Below, in pieces: positions 45,212 to 52,415 of a DNA stretch of 64,000 nucleotides (position 1 is its first letter; the number at the start of each line of letters is the position of its first letter). Source of the DNA: an uncultured Bacteroides sp. (GTDB lineage: Bacteria; Bacteroidota; Bacteroidia; Bacteroidales; Bacteroidaceae). The position numbers were made by a program, and so were the translations under genes. The notes beneath the pieces were generated by a model, which was not told the origin of the DNA, made no database searches, and saw nothing but the letters and a program-made list of their open reading frames with translations. The stretch lies in NCBI GenBank assembly GCA_948847595.1, contig CAQOGY010000003.1, positions 1 through 64,000 on the forward strand, written 5' to 3'.

Positions 45212-47698
45212 ATGCGTTTGTCCGAATTAAAAACAGGCGAAAAAGGTGTCATCGTTAAGGTATTGGGGCACGGTGGTTTTCGTAAACGTATTGTGGAGAT
45301 GGGTTTTATCAAAGGTAAGACGGTTGAAGTACTGTTGAACGCTCCACTAAAGGATCCCATTAAATATAAAGTCCTGGGTTATGAAATATCTCTTCGTCGT
45401 CAGGAAGCTGAGATGATTGAAGTGGTCAGTGAAGAGGAAGCTAAAAGGCTGGCTGAAGAGGCTATTTATCATGAAGGACTGCCTGAAGATATATCTGTAA
45501 AAGAAGAAGAGATGAAACGGTTGGCGTTAGGTAAACGCCGTACCATCAACGTTGCCTTGGTCGGAAACCCGAACAGTGGCAAGACTTCTTTGTTTAACCT
45601 GGCTTCCGGTGCTCACGAGCATGTCGGAAATTATAGTGGCGTGACCGTAGATGCCAAAGAGGGTTATTTTGATTTTGAAGGTTATCATTTTCGCATTGTC
45701 GATTTGCCGGGAACCTATTCTTTGTCGGCATATACCCCGGAAGAGATTTATGTCCGCCGTCATATTATCGACGAAACCCCGGATGTTATTATTAATGTGG
45801 TCGACTCTTCGAACCTCGAACGGAATTTATATCTGACTACCCAACTAATTGACATGAATGTCCGTATGGTCGTGGCTCTGAACATTTACGATGAACTGGA
45901 AGCCAGTGGAAACACATTGGATTACCATTTGTTGAGCAAATTGTTCGGAGTTCCGATGTTGCCTACGGTAAGTAAGAAAAATCGTGGATTGGATACTCTG
46001 TTTCATGTTGTCATTAATCTCTATGAAGGAGTCGACTTCTTTGATAAACAGGGGAATATGAACCCGGAAGTGCTCAAGGACCTGACCGAATGGCATGATT
46101 CTTTGGAAGACCGGAAACACCATGAAGAGGAACACTTGGAAGACTATGTGCGTGAACATAAGAAAACCGGACGTGTGTTCCGCCATATTCATATCAATCA
46201 TGGGCCTGATTTGGAGAAAGCCATTGAAGCGGTAAAGGAGGAGGTTTCCAAGAACGAATTTATCCGCCATAAATATTCCACCCGTTTCCTGTCTATCAAA
46301 TTATTGGAGAACGATCCGGATATAGAGAGCTTTGTGCGCACTTTGCCGAACGCGGAAAATATTCTCAGTATTCGTGATAAAATGGCTAAACGTGTTCAGG
46401 GCACGATGAATGAAGATTGTGAATCTGCTATTACGGATGCAAAATATGGTTTTATCAGTGGTGCTTTGAAAGAAACATTTACAGATAATCATTTGGAGCA
46501 AGCGCAGACTACAAAAGTGTTGGATGCTATCGTTACTCATCGTATCTGGGGGTATCCCATCTTTTTCCTTTTCATGTATCTGATGTTTGAGGGCACGTTT
46601 GTGCTTGGGGAATATCCGATGATGGGAATTGAATGGCTAGTGGAGCAGATTGGTGATTTGATACGTAATAATATGTCCGAAGGGCCGTTGAAGGATATGC
46701 TGGTTGACGGTATTGTCGGTGGAGTAGGGGGAGTCATTGTCTTCTTGCCGAATATTCTTATTCTGTATTTCTGTATTTCGTTAATGGAGGATTCAGGATA
46801 TATGGCACGTGCTGCATTTATTATGGATAAGATTATGCATAAGATGGGGTTGCACGGAAAGTCATTTATTCCGTTGATTATGGGATTCGGATGCAATGTG
46901 CCTGCAATCATGGCTTCCCGTACGATTGAGAATCGGAAGAGCCGCCTTATTACGATGTTGGTTAATCCGTTGATGTCCTGCAGTGCGCGTCTGCCTATTT
47001 ATTTATTGCTGGTAGGGGCTTTCTTTCCGAACAATGCCAGTCTGGTGTTGTTAAGTATTTATGCGATTGGAATATTGCTGGCTGTGTTATTGGCACGTTT
47101 GTTCAGTAAGTTTCTGGTGAAAGGGGATGATACTCCGTTTGTGATGGAGCTTCCGCCTTACCGGATGCCGACAGCAAAGTCGATCTTCCGCCATACATGG
47201 GAGAAAGGGGCACAGTACTTGAAGAAGATGGGAGGAATTATCATGATTGCTTCTATTATCATTTGGTTCTTGGGCTATTATCCGAATCATGATGCCTATG
47301 AGACGGTAGCTGAACAACAGGAAAATTCATATATAGGTCAGCTTGGCCGTGCAATAGAGCCGGTGATAGCGCCCATGGGATTTGACTGGAAGTTGGGTAT
47401 CGGTTTGATATCGGGAGTAGGAGCGAAAGAATTGGTTGTAAGTACTTTGGGAGTTCTGTATGTGGATGATCCGGAAGCTGACGAAGCTAGTTTGGCGGAG
47501 CGGATACCGATAACTCCATTGGCTGCTTTCTGTTATATGTTGTTTGTGCTGATTTACTTCCCGTGTATTGCGGCATTGGCAGCTATCAAGCAGGAATCCG
47601 GAAGTTGGAAATGGGCGCTCTTCGCTGCCGGTTACACGACGGGATTAGCTTGGCTTGTTTCATTCGCGGTTTATCAGATTGGAGGACTATTTGTATGA
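45212..47698 (+). CDS. feoB: Fused FeoA-FeoB ferrous iron transporter
   Basis: The main Fe2+ importer under anaerobic conditions. Residues 1-75 are a FeoA SH3-like domain (LSELKTGEKGVIVKVLGHGGFRKRIVEMGF). Then comes the FeoB G domain with G1 GNPNSGKTSLFN, switch HEHVGNYSGVTVDAKEG, G3 DLPGTYSLSAYTPEE and G4-like ALNIYDELE, a helical spacer, and a membrane domain with two Gate motifs (IPLIMGFGCNVPAIMASRTIENRKSRLITML and IGLISGVGAKELVVSTLGVLY). G4 reads NIYDE rather than the usual NMxDE. The fusion is typical of Bacteroides. The small partner gene overlaps its stop (ATGA). Confidence 0.96.
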   Translation: MRLSELKTGEKGVIVKVLGHGGFRKRIVEMGFIKGKTVEVLLNAPLKDPIKYKVLGYEISLRRQEAEMIEVVSEEEAKRLAEEAIYHEGLPEDISVKEEEMKRLALGKRRTINVALVGNPNSGKTSLFNLASGAHEHVGNYSGVTVDAKEGYFDFEGYHFRIVDLPGTYSLSAYTPEEIYVRRHIIDETPDVIINVVDSSNLERNLYLTTQLIDMNVRMVVALNIYDELEASGNTLDYHLLSKLFGVPMLPTVSKKNRGLDTLFHVVINLYEGVDFFDKQGNMNPEVLKDLTEWHDSLEDRKHHEEEHLEDYVREHKKTGRVFRHIHINHGPDLEKAIEAVKEEVSKNEFIRHKYSTRFLSIKLLENDPDIESFVRTLPNAENILSIRDKMAKRVQGTMNEDCESAITDAKYGFISGALKETFTDNHLEQAQTTKVLDAIVTHRIWGYPIFFLFMYLMFEGTFVLGEYPMMGIEWLVEQIGDLIRNNMSEGPLKDMLVDGIVGGVGGVIVFLPNILILYFCISLMEDSGYMARAAFIMDKIMHKMGLHGKSFIPLIMGFGCNVPAIMASRTIENRKSRLITMLVNPLMSCSARLPIYLLLVGAFFPNNASLVLLSIYAIGILLAVLLARLFSKFLVKGDDTPFVMELPPYRMPTAKSIFRHTWEKGAQYLKKMGGIIMIASIIIWFLGYYPNHDAYETVAEQQENSYIGQLGRAIEPVIAPMGFDWKLGIGLISGVGAKELVVSTLGVLYVDDPEADEASLAERIPITPLAAFCYMLFVLIYFPCIAALAAIKQESGSWKWALFAAGYTTGLAWLVSFAVYQIGGLFV

Positions 47699-47910
47699 AT
47701 AATTGGCAGGAATGGGTAGTCGGAGTACTGATTGTACTCTGCATTGCCCGAGTCATATACGGAATTTATGTTTTTTTTCGTCGTACGCGGGAAAGCGCTA
47801 ATCCTTGCGACAGTTGTGTAAGTGGCTGTGAACTAAAGGATATGATGGAGAAGAAACGGAACGAATGCAGTGTAAAGAAAAAAAGTACAAAGAAAAATTG
47901 CTGCGGATAG
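47695..47910 (+). CDS. FeoB-associated Cys-rich membrane protein
   Basis: A 71-residue protein with one N-terminal membrane helix (WVVGVLIVLCIARVIYGIYVFF) and a cytosolic Cys-rich tail (NPCDSCVSGCELKDMM ending KKNCCG). This matches the small FeoB-associated family that follows feoB in many anaerobes. The cysteines could hold Fe2+ or sense it. Start ATG 47695 overlaps the FeoB stop by 4 bp, so translation is coupled. The longer open frame starting inside feoB is an artefact. Confidence 0.88.
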   Translation: MNNWQEWVVGVLIVLCIARVIYGIYVFFRRTRESANPCDSCVSGCELKDMMEKKRNECSVKKKSTKKNCCG

Positions 47911-47932
47911 TTGGTAATTTCAAAATTTGTAC

Positions 47933-47940
47933 TACCTTTG
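47933..47940 (+). promoter_or_regulatory. -33/-7 promoter of tRNA-Cys
   Basis: TACCTTTG matches the -7 box. A TTG at 47911-47913 lies 19 bp upstream, the usual -33 spacing. The tRNA begins 22 bp downstream. Confidence 0.6.
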
Positions 47941-47961
47941 CAACCGCAAACGAGAAATAAC

Positions 47962-48033
47962 GGTTCCTTGGATGAGTGGCTTAGTCAGCGGTCTGCAAAA
48001 CCGTGTACGGCGGTTCGAATCCGCCAGGAACCT
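47962..48033 (+). tRNA. tRNA-Cys (anticodon GCA)
   Basis: A cloverleaf with acceptor GGTTCCT/AGGAACC, discriminator U73 (typical of tRNA-Cys), anticodon loop CTGCAAA with anticodon GCA, and T arm GGCGG-TTCGAAT-CCGCC. CCA is not encoded. Confidence 0.95.
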
Positions 48034-48041
48034 CATAAAGA

Positions 48042-48085
48042 ACCTCCAAAACGACTTATAGCAAGGTGTTTTGGAGGTCTTTTTA
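48042..48085 (+). terminator. Terminator of tRNA-Cys
   Basis: A perfect 11-bp stem (ACCTCCAAAAC at 48042-48052, GTTTTGGAGGT at 48068-48078) is followed by CTTTTT. Confidence 0.8.
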
Positions 48086-48163
48086 TTTCTTGAAGGCATA
48101 CAAATAGGAAGTATAGCTTCTGATGAAGTTTATTTTTGAGTAAATAAGAAAATTCCGAAAAGT

Positions 48164-48904
48164 ATGAAACCTATATTCAACGAAGAACAGCAGAAGAAGG
48201 CTGCATTTATCTTGGAAAGCCCTCTGTCTAAGTTATCTGAACTTTATTCTAATGAGATAAAGGACTTGGCAGTGGTATGGTGTTATTATTCAGGAAAAAT
48301 AGAAGGCAATACTTATACTTACGTTGAAACGGAAGCATTATTAAAGGATGGCATTACTTCCGAAAAGAGGTATGAAGATGCTAAGATGCTGAAAAATCTA
48401 TATAATACTTTTATATCCGAAGTGGAGTATATTAATAAAGGAAAGAATAAAGAAGTGATTGATGAACGCACTTTATTCAGAGTTCACCAATCTATATCTA
48501 CAGGTTTGGTTTCGGATGAAGAATCGGGTTATTTAAGAACAAGAGCTGTCCGTATTAGTGGTACAGAATATATTCCACCGAAGAGTTTGCATGATATTCG
48601 GGCTGAATTGAATGAAATATTTTATCAGCAGGAACAATATATAAATCCATTGGAACGGGCTGTCTATCTTCATTGTAGTATAGCTAAATTGCAACCTTTT
48701 ATTGATGGAAATAAGCGTACTTCTCGAATGATGGAAAGTATTGCTTTGATGAACGCTGATATTATCCCTGTCTATTCCTCAAAGGATGCCGATATACTAA
48801 ACTACAGGAAAGGATTGATCGCTTTTTATGAAACAGGTGATTACTCTCCTTATGTCGATTACTTCTTGAATAAGCAAGTGCAACGAATTAATGAAATTGA
48901 ATAA
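48164..48904 (+). CDS. Fic-domain protein with a His-to-Gln change in the catalytic motif
   Basis: A 246-residue cytosolic Fic protein. An inhibitory-helix motif of class II (SGKIEGN, S43 to N49) comes before the Fic core. The core motif reads LQPFIDGNKRTSR (residues 176-188), where canonical Fic AMP transferases have HPFxDGNGR, so the catalytic histidine is Gln177 and the second glycine is Lys184. The anion-binding DGN and Arg188 remain. Fic proteins normally transfer AMP or other phosphate groups to target proteins. Without the histidine, transfer may be lost or redirected. No antitoxin neighbour is seen. Confidence 0.85.
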   Translation: MKPIFNEEQQKKAAFILESPLSKLSELYSNEIKDLAVVWCYYSGKIEGNTYTYVETEALLKDGITSEKRYEDAKMLKNLYNTFISEVEYINKGKNKEVIDERTLFRVHQSISTGLVSDEESGYLRTRAVRISGTEYIPPKSLHDIRAELNEIFYQQEQYINPLERAVYLHCSIAKLQPFIDGNKRTSRMMESIALMNADIIPVYSSKDADILNYRKGLIAFYETGDYSPYVDYFLNKQVQRINEIE

Positions 48905-49036
48905 TTCTCTTGCTTTTTTTAAATCGAAAATATTTTCACTTTTTGTATCTTCTTGTATTTCACAAATGATATAATTATTAGGTTTTTCCCTATTAACGAT
49001 TATAGAATCCACCGATTAATTATGATTTTCCTGTGT

Positions 49037-49044
49037 TACTTTTG
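49037..49044 (+). promoter_or_regulatory. -7 promoter box for the 20-residue-repeat protein
   Basis: TACTTTTG lies 22 bp before the ATG at 49067 and excludes the upstream in-frame ATG codons. Confidence 0.5.
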
Positions 49045-49066
49045 TAGTAAACCAAAAGAAAACATT

Positions 49067-49720
49067 ATGAAAAAGATTTTATTCATTCTATTTGCTGCAC
49101 AGTTTGTTTTAGCTCCTTATATGACAAAGAGCTATGGTGCAAGGGCTGTCGAGGAGAATCACGAATATTCGATGGGCGATCAGGGAAAGAGAACAGTCAA
49201 GAAAGACATCTTGGGAAATATTATCATTGAGGATGATAGAGGTAATAGAAAAACAGTCAAGAAAGACATCTTTGGAAACCTTACTATTGAGGATGATAAA
49301 GGTAACCGAAAGACTGTAAGAGAAGATATTTTAGGGAATATTACAATCGAAGATAATAAGGGTAATAGAAAAACTATTCGGGAAGATATTTTTGGAAATA
49401 CCATTATTGAAGATAATGAGGGTAACCGCAAGACTGTAAAAGAAGATATCTTTGGGAATACTATAATCGAGGACAATAAAGGTAATAGAAAAACTGTCCG
49501 GGGAGATATTTTTGGAAATACCATTATCGAAGACAATAAAGGTAATCGGAAGACAGTGAAGGAAGATATCTTTGGTAATACCATAATCGAGGATAATAAG
49601 GGTAATAGGACAACTATTAAGAAAGATATTTTTGGTAACCAAATAATAGAAGATAGCAAAGGAAATAGGAAGATTATTAAGAAAGATATCTTCGGAAATA
49701 CAATTATTGAAAAGTATTAA
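49067..49720 (+). CDS. Secreted protein made of nine 20-residue repeats
   Basis: A 217-residue protein: signal peptide (1-24, ending KSYGA), a short linker, then nine repeats with exact 20-residue period from residue 41 to the end. The consensus is RKTVKEDIFGNTIIEDNKGN. Each repeat can form two short beta strands joined by GN turns, which suggests a beta-solenoid or hairpin-repeat fibre. I do not recognise the family. It is charged, has no cysteines and has no anchoring motif, so it is periplasmic or released. The repeats are strongly conserved at DNA level too. Function unknown. Confidence 0.8.
   Translation: MKKILFILFAAQFVLAPYMTKSYGARAVEENHEYSMGDQGKRTVKKDILGNIIIEDDRGNRKTVKKDIFGNLTIEDDKGNRKTVREDILGNITIEDNKGNRKTIREDIFGNTIIEDNEGNRKTVKEDIFGNTIIEDNKGNRKTVRGDIFGNTIIEDNKGNRKTVKEDIFGNTIIEDNKGNRTTIKKDIFGNQIIEDSKGNRKIIKKDIFGNTIIEKY
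49187..49717 (+). repeat. Nine tandem 60-bp coding repeats
   Basis: The frame-preserving 60-bp repeat encodes the 20-residue units, with the last unit cut to 51 bp. Unit-to-unit DNA differences are mostly third-base changes and a few Lys/Arg/Glu/Gly swaps. Length change by slippage is likely between strains. Confidence 0.85.
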
Positions 49721-49752
49721 AGTATGTGACTGGGGATGTCTGATTCTTTCGT

Positions 49753-49760
49753 TATCTTTG
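49753..49760 (+). promoter_or_regulatory. Surviving -7 promoter box of a lost gene
   Basis: TATCTTTG lies 35 bp before the ATG of a 33-codon remnant frame. It points to no intact gene. Confidence 0.4.
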
Positions 49761-49795
49761 TATCGAAATATATCAGAAATTAGTTGAATGTATCC

Positions 49796-49897
49796 ATGAA
49801 TCGTATAAAAGGCATACTTTATGCGGCAGTATCCTCTTCCACTTTTGGGCGGTATAAAAAATGCTGTTTATCTGATGATAAACAGCATTTACTTTGA
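49796..49897 (+). pseudogene. N-terminal remnant of an EamA/DMT-type transporter gene
   Basis: The frame starts MNRIKGILYAAVSSSTFG, which is how Bacteroides EamA (drug/metabolite transporter) proteins begin as I remember them. After about 18 codons the match ends (RYKKCC...), and the frame runs into the terminator of the convergent tRNA-Thr. A promoter box is still present upstream. The rest of the gene appears deleted, with a junction near 49850. A short genuine peptide cannot be excluded. Confidence 0.45.
49854..49890 (-). terminator. Terminator of tRNA-Thr
   Basis: A perfect 12-bp stem (ATGCTGTTTATC at 49861-49872, GATAAACAGCAT at 49877-49888), extended by flanking A/T pairs, is followed by a T run on the minus strand (49860-49855). 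Loop TGAT. Confidence 0.8.
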
Positions 49898-49899
49898 AG

Positions 49900-49973
49900 A
49901 GCCTCTTGTCGGATTCGAACCAACGACCCCGAGATTACAAATCACGTGCTCTGGCCAACTGAGCTAAAGAGGC
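49900..49973 (-). tRNA. tRNA-Thr (anticodon TGT)
   Basis: On the minus strand: acceptor GCCTCTT/AAGAGGC, D arm TAGCTCAGTTGGCCAGAGCA, anticodon loop TTTGTAA with anticodon TGT, and T arm with GGTTCGAATCC. The discriminator is T, and CCA is not encoded. One mismatch is seen in the anticodon stem. Confidence 0.92.
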
Positions 49974-50042
49974 GTTATTTTCTTTTGCGGGTGCAAAGGT
50001 ATGAAATTCTTTTAAAAATGCAAATACCTCACGCACTTTTTT

Positions 50043-50050
50043 TATATTTG
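50043..50050 (+). promoter_or_regulatory. -7 promoter box for the TlpA-like gene
   Basis: TATATTTG lies 26 bp before the ATG at 50077 and 11 bp before the alternative ATG at 50062. Confidence 0.5.
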
Positions 50051-50076
50051 CAGTCTCACTAATGATTGATAAGAAG

Positions 50077-50679
50077 ATGAAAAAGAAAATTATGAATGTA
50101 TGTGGTATGGCGTTTCTAGCCATAAGTATATTGGCATGTTCCGGTCAGAAGAAAGGGGCGGCGGGTGCTGAGGCTACAATAGACAGTGTGGAAGTAGCTT
50201 CGGAAGCATTGACAGTCGAAGCGGATAGTACAGGATATATCGTTCGGGTAGGAGAGACGGCTCCCGATTTCACGATTACGCTAACCGATGGCAAACAAGT
50301 AAGTTTGTCCTCACTTCGGGGTAAAGTCGTAATGTTACAGTTTACGGCAAGCTGGTGTGGTGTATGTCGTAAAGAAATGCCGTTTATTGAAAAAGACATC
50401 TGGCTGAAACATAAGGACAATACTGACTTCGCATTGATTGGTATCGACCGTGACGAACCACTTGACAAAGTACTTGCCTTTGCTAAATCTACAGGTGTCA
50501 CCTATCCGTTGGGATTAGATCCGGGAGCTGATATTTTTGCGAAATATGCATTGCGTGAATCCGGCATAACGAGAAATGTATTGATAGATAAAGAAGGAAG
50601 AATTGTAAAGTTGACTCGTTTGTATAATGAAGAAGAGTTTGCTTCCCTTGTGCAGATGATTAATGAAATGCTGAAGTAA
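50077..50679 (+). CDS. TlpA-family thiol-disulfide lipoprotein
   Basis: A thioredoxin-fold lipoprotein of 200 residues (lipobox ILAC). Motifs: VGETAPDFTITLTDGKQVSLSSLRGKVVMLQF, active site ASWCGVCRKEMP, and the cis-Pro region replaced by GITRNVLIDKEG. The redox site CGVC with a TlpA/ResA-like insertion suggests periplasmic reduction of disulfides, for example in apocytochromes, or peroxide handling. No cytochrome gene is adjacent. The ATG at 50077 (MKKKIMNVCG) has an AAGAAG just upstream; the ATG at 50062 is possible. Confidence 0.88.
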   Translation: MKKKIMNVCGMAFLAISILACSGQKKGAAGAEATIDSVEVASEALTVEADSTGYIVRVGETAPDFTITLTDGKQVSLSSLRGKVVMLQFTASWCGVCRKEMPFIEKDIWLKHKDNTDFALIGIDRDEPLDKVLAFAKSTGVTYPLGLDPGADIFAKYALRESGITRNVLIDKEGRIVKLTRLYNEEEFASLVQMINEMLK

Positions 50680-50716
50680 TATACAGCTATTCTTCAGCGG
50701 ATTATACCATATAGAA

Positions 50717-50795
50717 ATAGTGACGCTATCTCATCGGAATGGCGTCACTATTTCTGTTATATAGCGACACTATCCTGACTGCATACCGTCACTAT
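50717..50795. repeat. Array D: tandem 22-bp units with ATAG-N5-CTAT-type dyads
   Basis: Four 13-bp units at 50717, 50739, 50761 and 50783 (exact 22-bp steps) are separated by 9-bp linkers of unrelated sequence. Units 1 and 3 are ATAGTGACGCTAT and ATAGCGACACTAT. Units 2 and 4 share CGTCACTAT. It lies between the convergent TlpA-like and methyltransferase genes, and units 1 and 2 can also pair as a terminator-like stem. Confidence 0.75.
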
Positions 50796-50810
50796 TTCCT
50801 CATGGGCTAT

Positions 50811-51542
50811 TCAGGCAAGACTTAGCTTTGCCAAATAATCGTAATGTTTTCCTTCTTTTACCAGTTCAGCTTTAAAACCACATTCGGCAGCATATAAGCT
50901 AAGTGTCTGGAAATCGACATATAACCAGTCGAATGGTTCTCCTTTCACATCCTTGTATTGCATCTGAAAATCAATTTCCCCATAATAATCTCCGGCCAAA
51001 TCAATCACTATACTGCCATCCTCTTCCTCGAAAAGATAACGCAGATCGCTGGAATCCATCCATATACATCCGCCGGGACGAAGGATACATTTCATTCGCC
51101 GGAAGAAATCGGGCATATTACTTAGTTTTCCGATAATTCCCGAACCATTCATCAGCATCAGGACAGAATCAAACGTTTCAGTAAATGTCCCGTCAAAAAG
51201 ATTGGTAAGACGAACATCATTGACTCCCCGCTGTTTCATTACTTCGACAGATAACGGAGAAATATCAATGGCACATACCTCTTTTCCCATTTCCTGAAGT
51301 GCCAATGCATGGCAGCCACTTCCTGCACCAACATCCAATATCCGTCCTGTAGCCATTTGCAGAGCGGTTCGTTCCAGTACAGGCATGGACTGGATATTGC
51401 GGAATAATTCCTTGACGGGAATCACATCTTCTTCGAATTGAGATGAAAATACCCGCAAGCGGTCGGCTCTGCGATGGTTGAAATAATCAGAAATAGCGGT
51501 TCCCATCGGATCCCTTTCTGCGGAGAGAATTGTTGTTGCCAT
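50811..51542 (-). CDS. Class I SAM-dependent methyltransferase
   Basis: A 243-residue cytosolic methyltransferase with motif I GRILDVGAGSGCHALAL, motif II EVCAIDISPLSVEVM and motif IV-like FDSVLMLMNGSGIIG. The substrate cannot be inferred. A TATCTTTG box on the minus strand (51569-51576) gives it a promoter divergent from the small basic protein gene. Confidence 0.85.
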   Translation of the reverse strand: MATTILSAERDPMGTAISDYFNHRRADRLRVFSSQFEEDVIPVKELFRNIQSMPVLERTALQMATGRILDVGAGSGCHALALQEMGKEVCAIDISPLSVEVMKQRGVNDVRLTNLFDGTFTETFDSVLMLMNGSGIIGKLSNMPDFFRRMKCILRPGGCIWMDSSDLRYLFEEEDGSIVIDLAGDYYGEIDFQMQYKDVKGEPFDWLYVDFQTLSLYAAECGFKAELVKEGKHYDYLAKLSLA

Positions 51543-51568
51543 TGGAGGTTACATATTGTTTTAGTCGA

Positions 51569-51576
51569 CAAAGATA
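51569..51576 (-). promoter_or_regulatory. -7 promoter box for the methyltransferase
   Basis: TATCTTTG on the minus strand, 26 bp before the start codon at 51542. It is divergent with the + strand box at 51598. Confidence 0.5.
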
Positions 51577-51597
51577 AATAAATCCGTAGAAAAGGAT

Positions 51598-51605
51598 TAT
51601 CTTTG
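51598..51605 (+). promoter_or_regulatory. -7 promoter box for the small basic protein gene
   Basis: TATCTTTG lies 35 bp before the ATG at 51641. The two divergent boxes are only 21 bp apart, so the two promoters may compete. Confidence 0.5.
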
Positions 51606-51640
51606 CACATGTAAATGTGAATATTAATAATGTATATTAT

Positions 51641-51826
51641 ATGAGTATTGAAGAAGCAATCATGGGTGGAATCGTCTTTAAAGGTAAGAAAGATAAGCCC
51701 AAAGAAGAGGAAAAAGTGAAGACAAAGGCGAAGAAAGCAACCTATATCCGAGGACAACATGGTTCGGGAGCTGCGAAAATGAAAGCAGATATCCGGAAGA
51801 AAAGAGCAAATCGACACAAAAAATAA
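51641..51826 (+). CDS. Small highly basic protein, function unknown
   Basis: A protein of 61 residues. After MSIEEAIMGGIVFKG it is dominated by Lys, Arg and Glu (KKDKPKEEEKVKTKAKK, then ADIRKKRANRHKK), with a conserved-looking YIRGQHGSGAAKMK. It has no hydrophobic segment. It might bind nucleic acid or the ribosome by charge. It has its own promoter box and is followed after 5 bp by the DUF3592 gene. Confidence 0.55.
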   Translation: MSIEEAIMGGIVFKGKKDKPKEEEKVKTKAKKATYIRGQHGSGAAKMKADIRKKRANRHKK

Positions 51827-51831
51827 ACATC

Positions 51832-52314
51832 GTGATAATCAATATTTTTATTTGTATAGCGGCAATTGTACTATTTTTAAGAGGCATTATTTTCCTGCTA
51901 AAGACAAAACTGATCTGGATGCTATATGTCCAAATTATGGAGAGCTACAGTATGAAGGTGACAGGAAGGGTTGTAGATCTAGAAGTTAAGACCAGGACGA
52001 ATGGCGTTAATGGTGTCATTACGGTAAATTATCCCATAGTGGAGTATAAACTGGGTGAAGAGAAAGAAATGAATCGTCAATCTGCCGGCTATGATATTGT
52101 AGTTGAAGCGGATGATAAGTCTCATATGCTGTATGCTCAAAAGTCCCCTCACATAGGAGATAAAGTAACAGTCATGTATAATCCGGATAGTTTGGATAAA
52201 ATATTCGCATTTCCCAATATGCCTTTTACTAGATTATTATGTAGGCTGTTTCTTCCTGGGGGAATTTATATTCTGGCAGGTATTTTGGGTGTCTGCTATA
52301 TATTTGTTAAATGA
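51832..52314 (+). CDS. DUF3592-like membrane protein
   Basis: A 160-residue membrane protein: one N-terminal helix (2-24), a soluble beta domain with GRVVDLEVKTRT, VNYPIVEYKLGEE and PHIGDKVTVMYNPDSLDKIF, then a C-terminal helix. The VxVxYNPxxP-like pattern is the mark of DUF3592. It starts at a GTG (51832), 5 bp after the previous stop, so it depends on the upstream gene's transcript. No function is known. Confidence 0.72.
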   Translation: MIINIFICIAAIVLFLRGIIFLLKTKLIWMLYVQIMESYSMKVTGRVVDLEVKTRTNGVNGVITVNYPIVEYKLGEEKEMNRQSAGYDIVVEADDKSHMLYAQKSPHIGDKVTVMYNPDSLDKIFAFPNMPFTRLLCRLFLPGGIYILAGILGVCYIFVK

Positions 52315-52318
52315 CTGG

Positions 52319-52342
52319 TAAGAGAGTGAAAAAGCTCTCTTA
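52319..52342 (+). terminator. Hairpin after the DUF3592 gene
   Basis: TAAGAGAG and CTCTCTTA form a perfect 8-bp stem around an A-rich loop, 4 bp past the stop codon. There is no T run, so it may only protect the 3' end. Confidence 0.4.
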
Positions 52343-52347
52343 AAATA

Positions 52348-52383
52348 ATTCCCCCTGTCACATATAGTTGTAACAGGGGGAAT
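52348..52383. terminator. Bidirectional terminator between DUF3592 and VOC genes
   Basis: A perfect 11-bp GC-rich stem (ATTCCCCCTGT at 52348-52358, ACAGGGGGAAT at 52373-52383) lies between the two convergent genes. Confidence 0.65.
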
Positions 52384-52415
52384 ATTATAATTGGGATATT
52401 CTAACGCCCTTTCAA

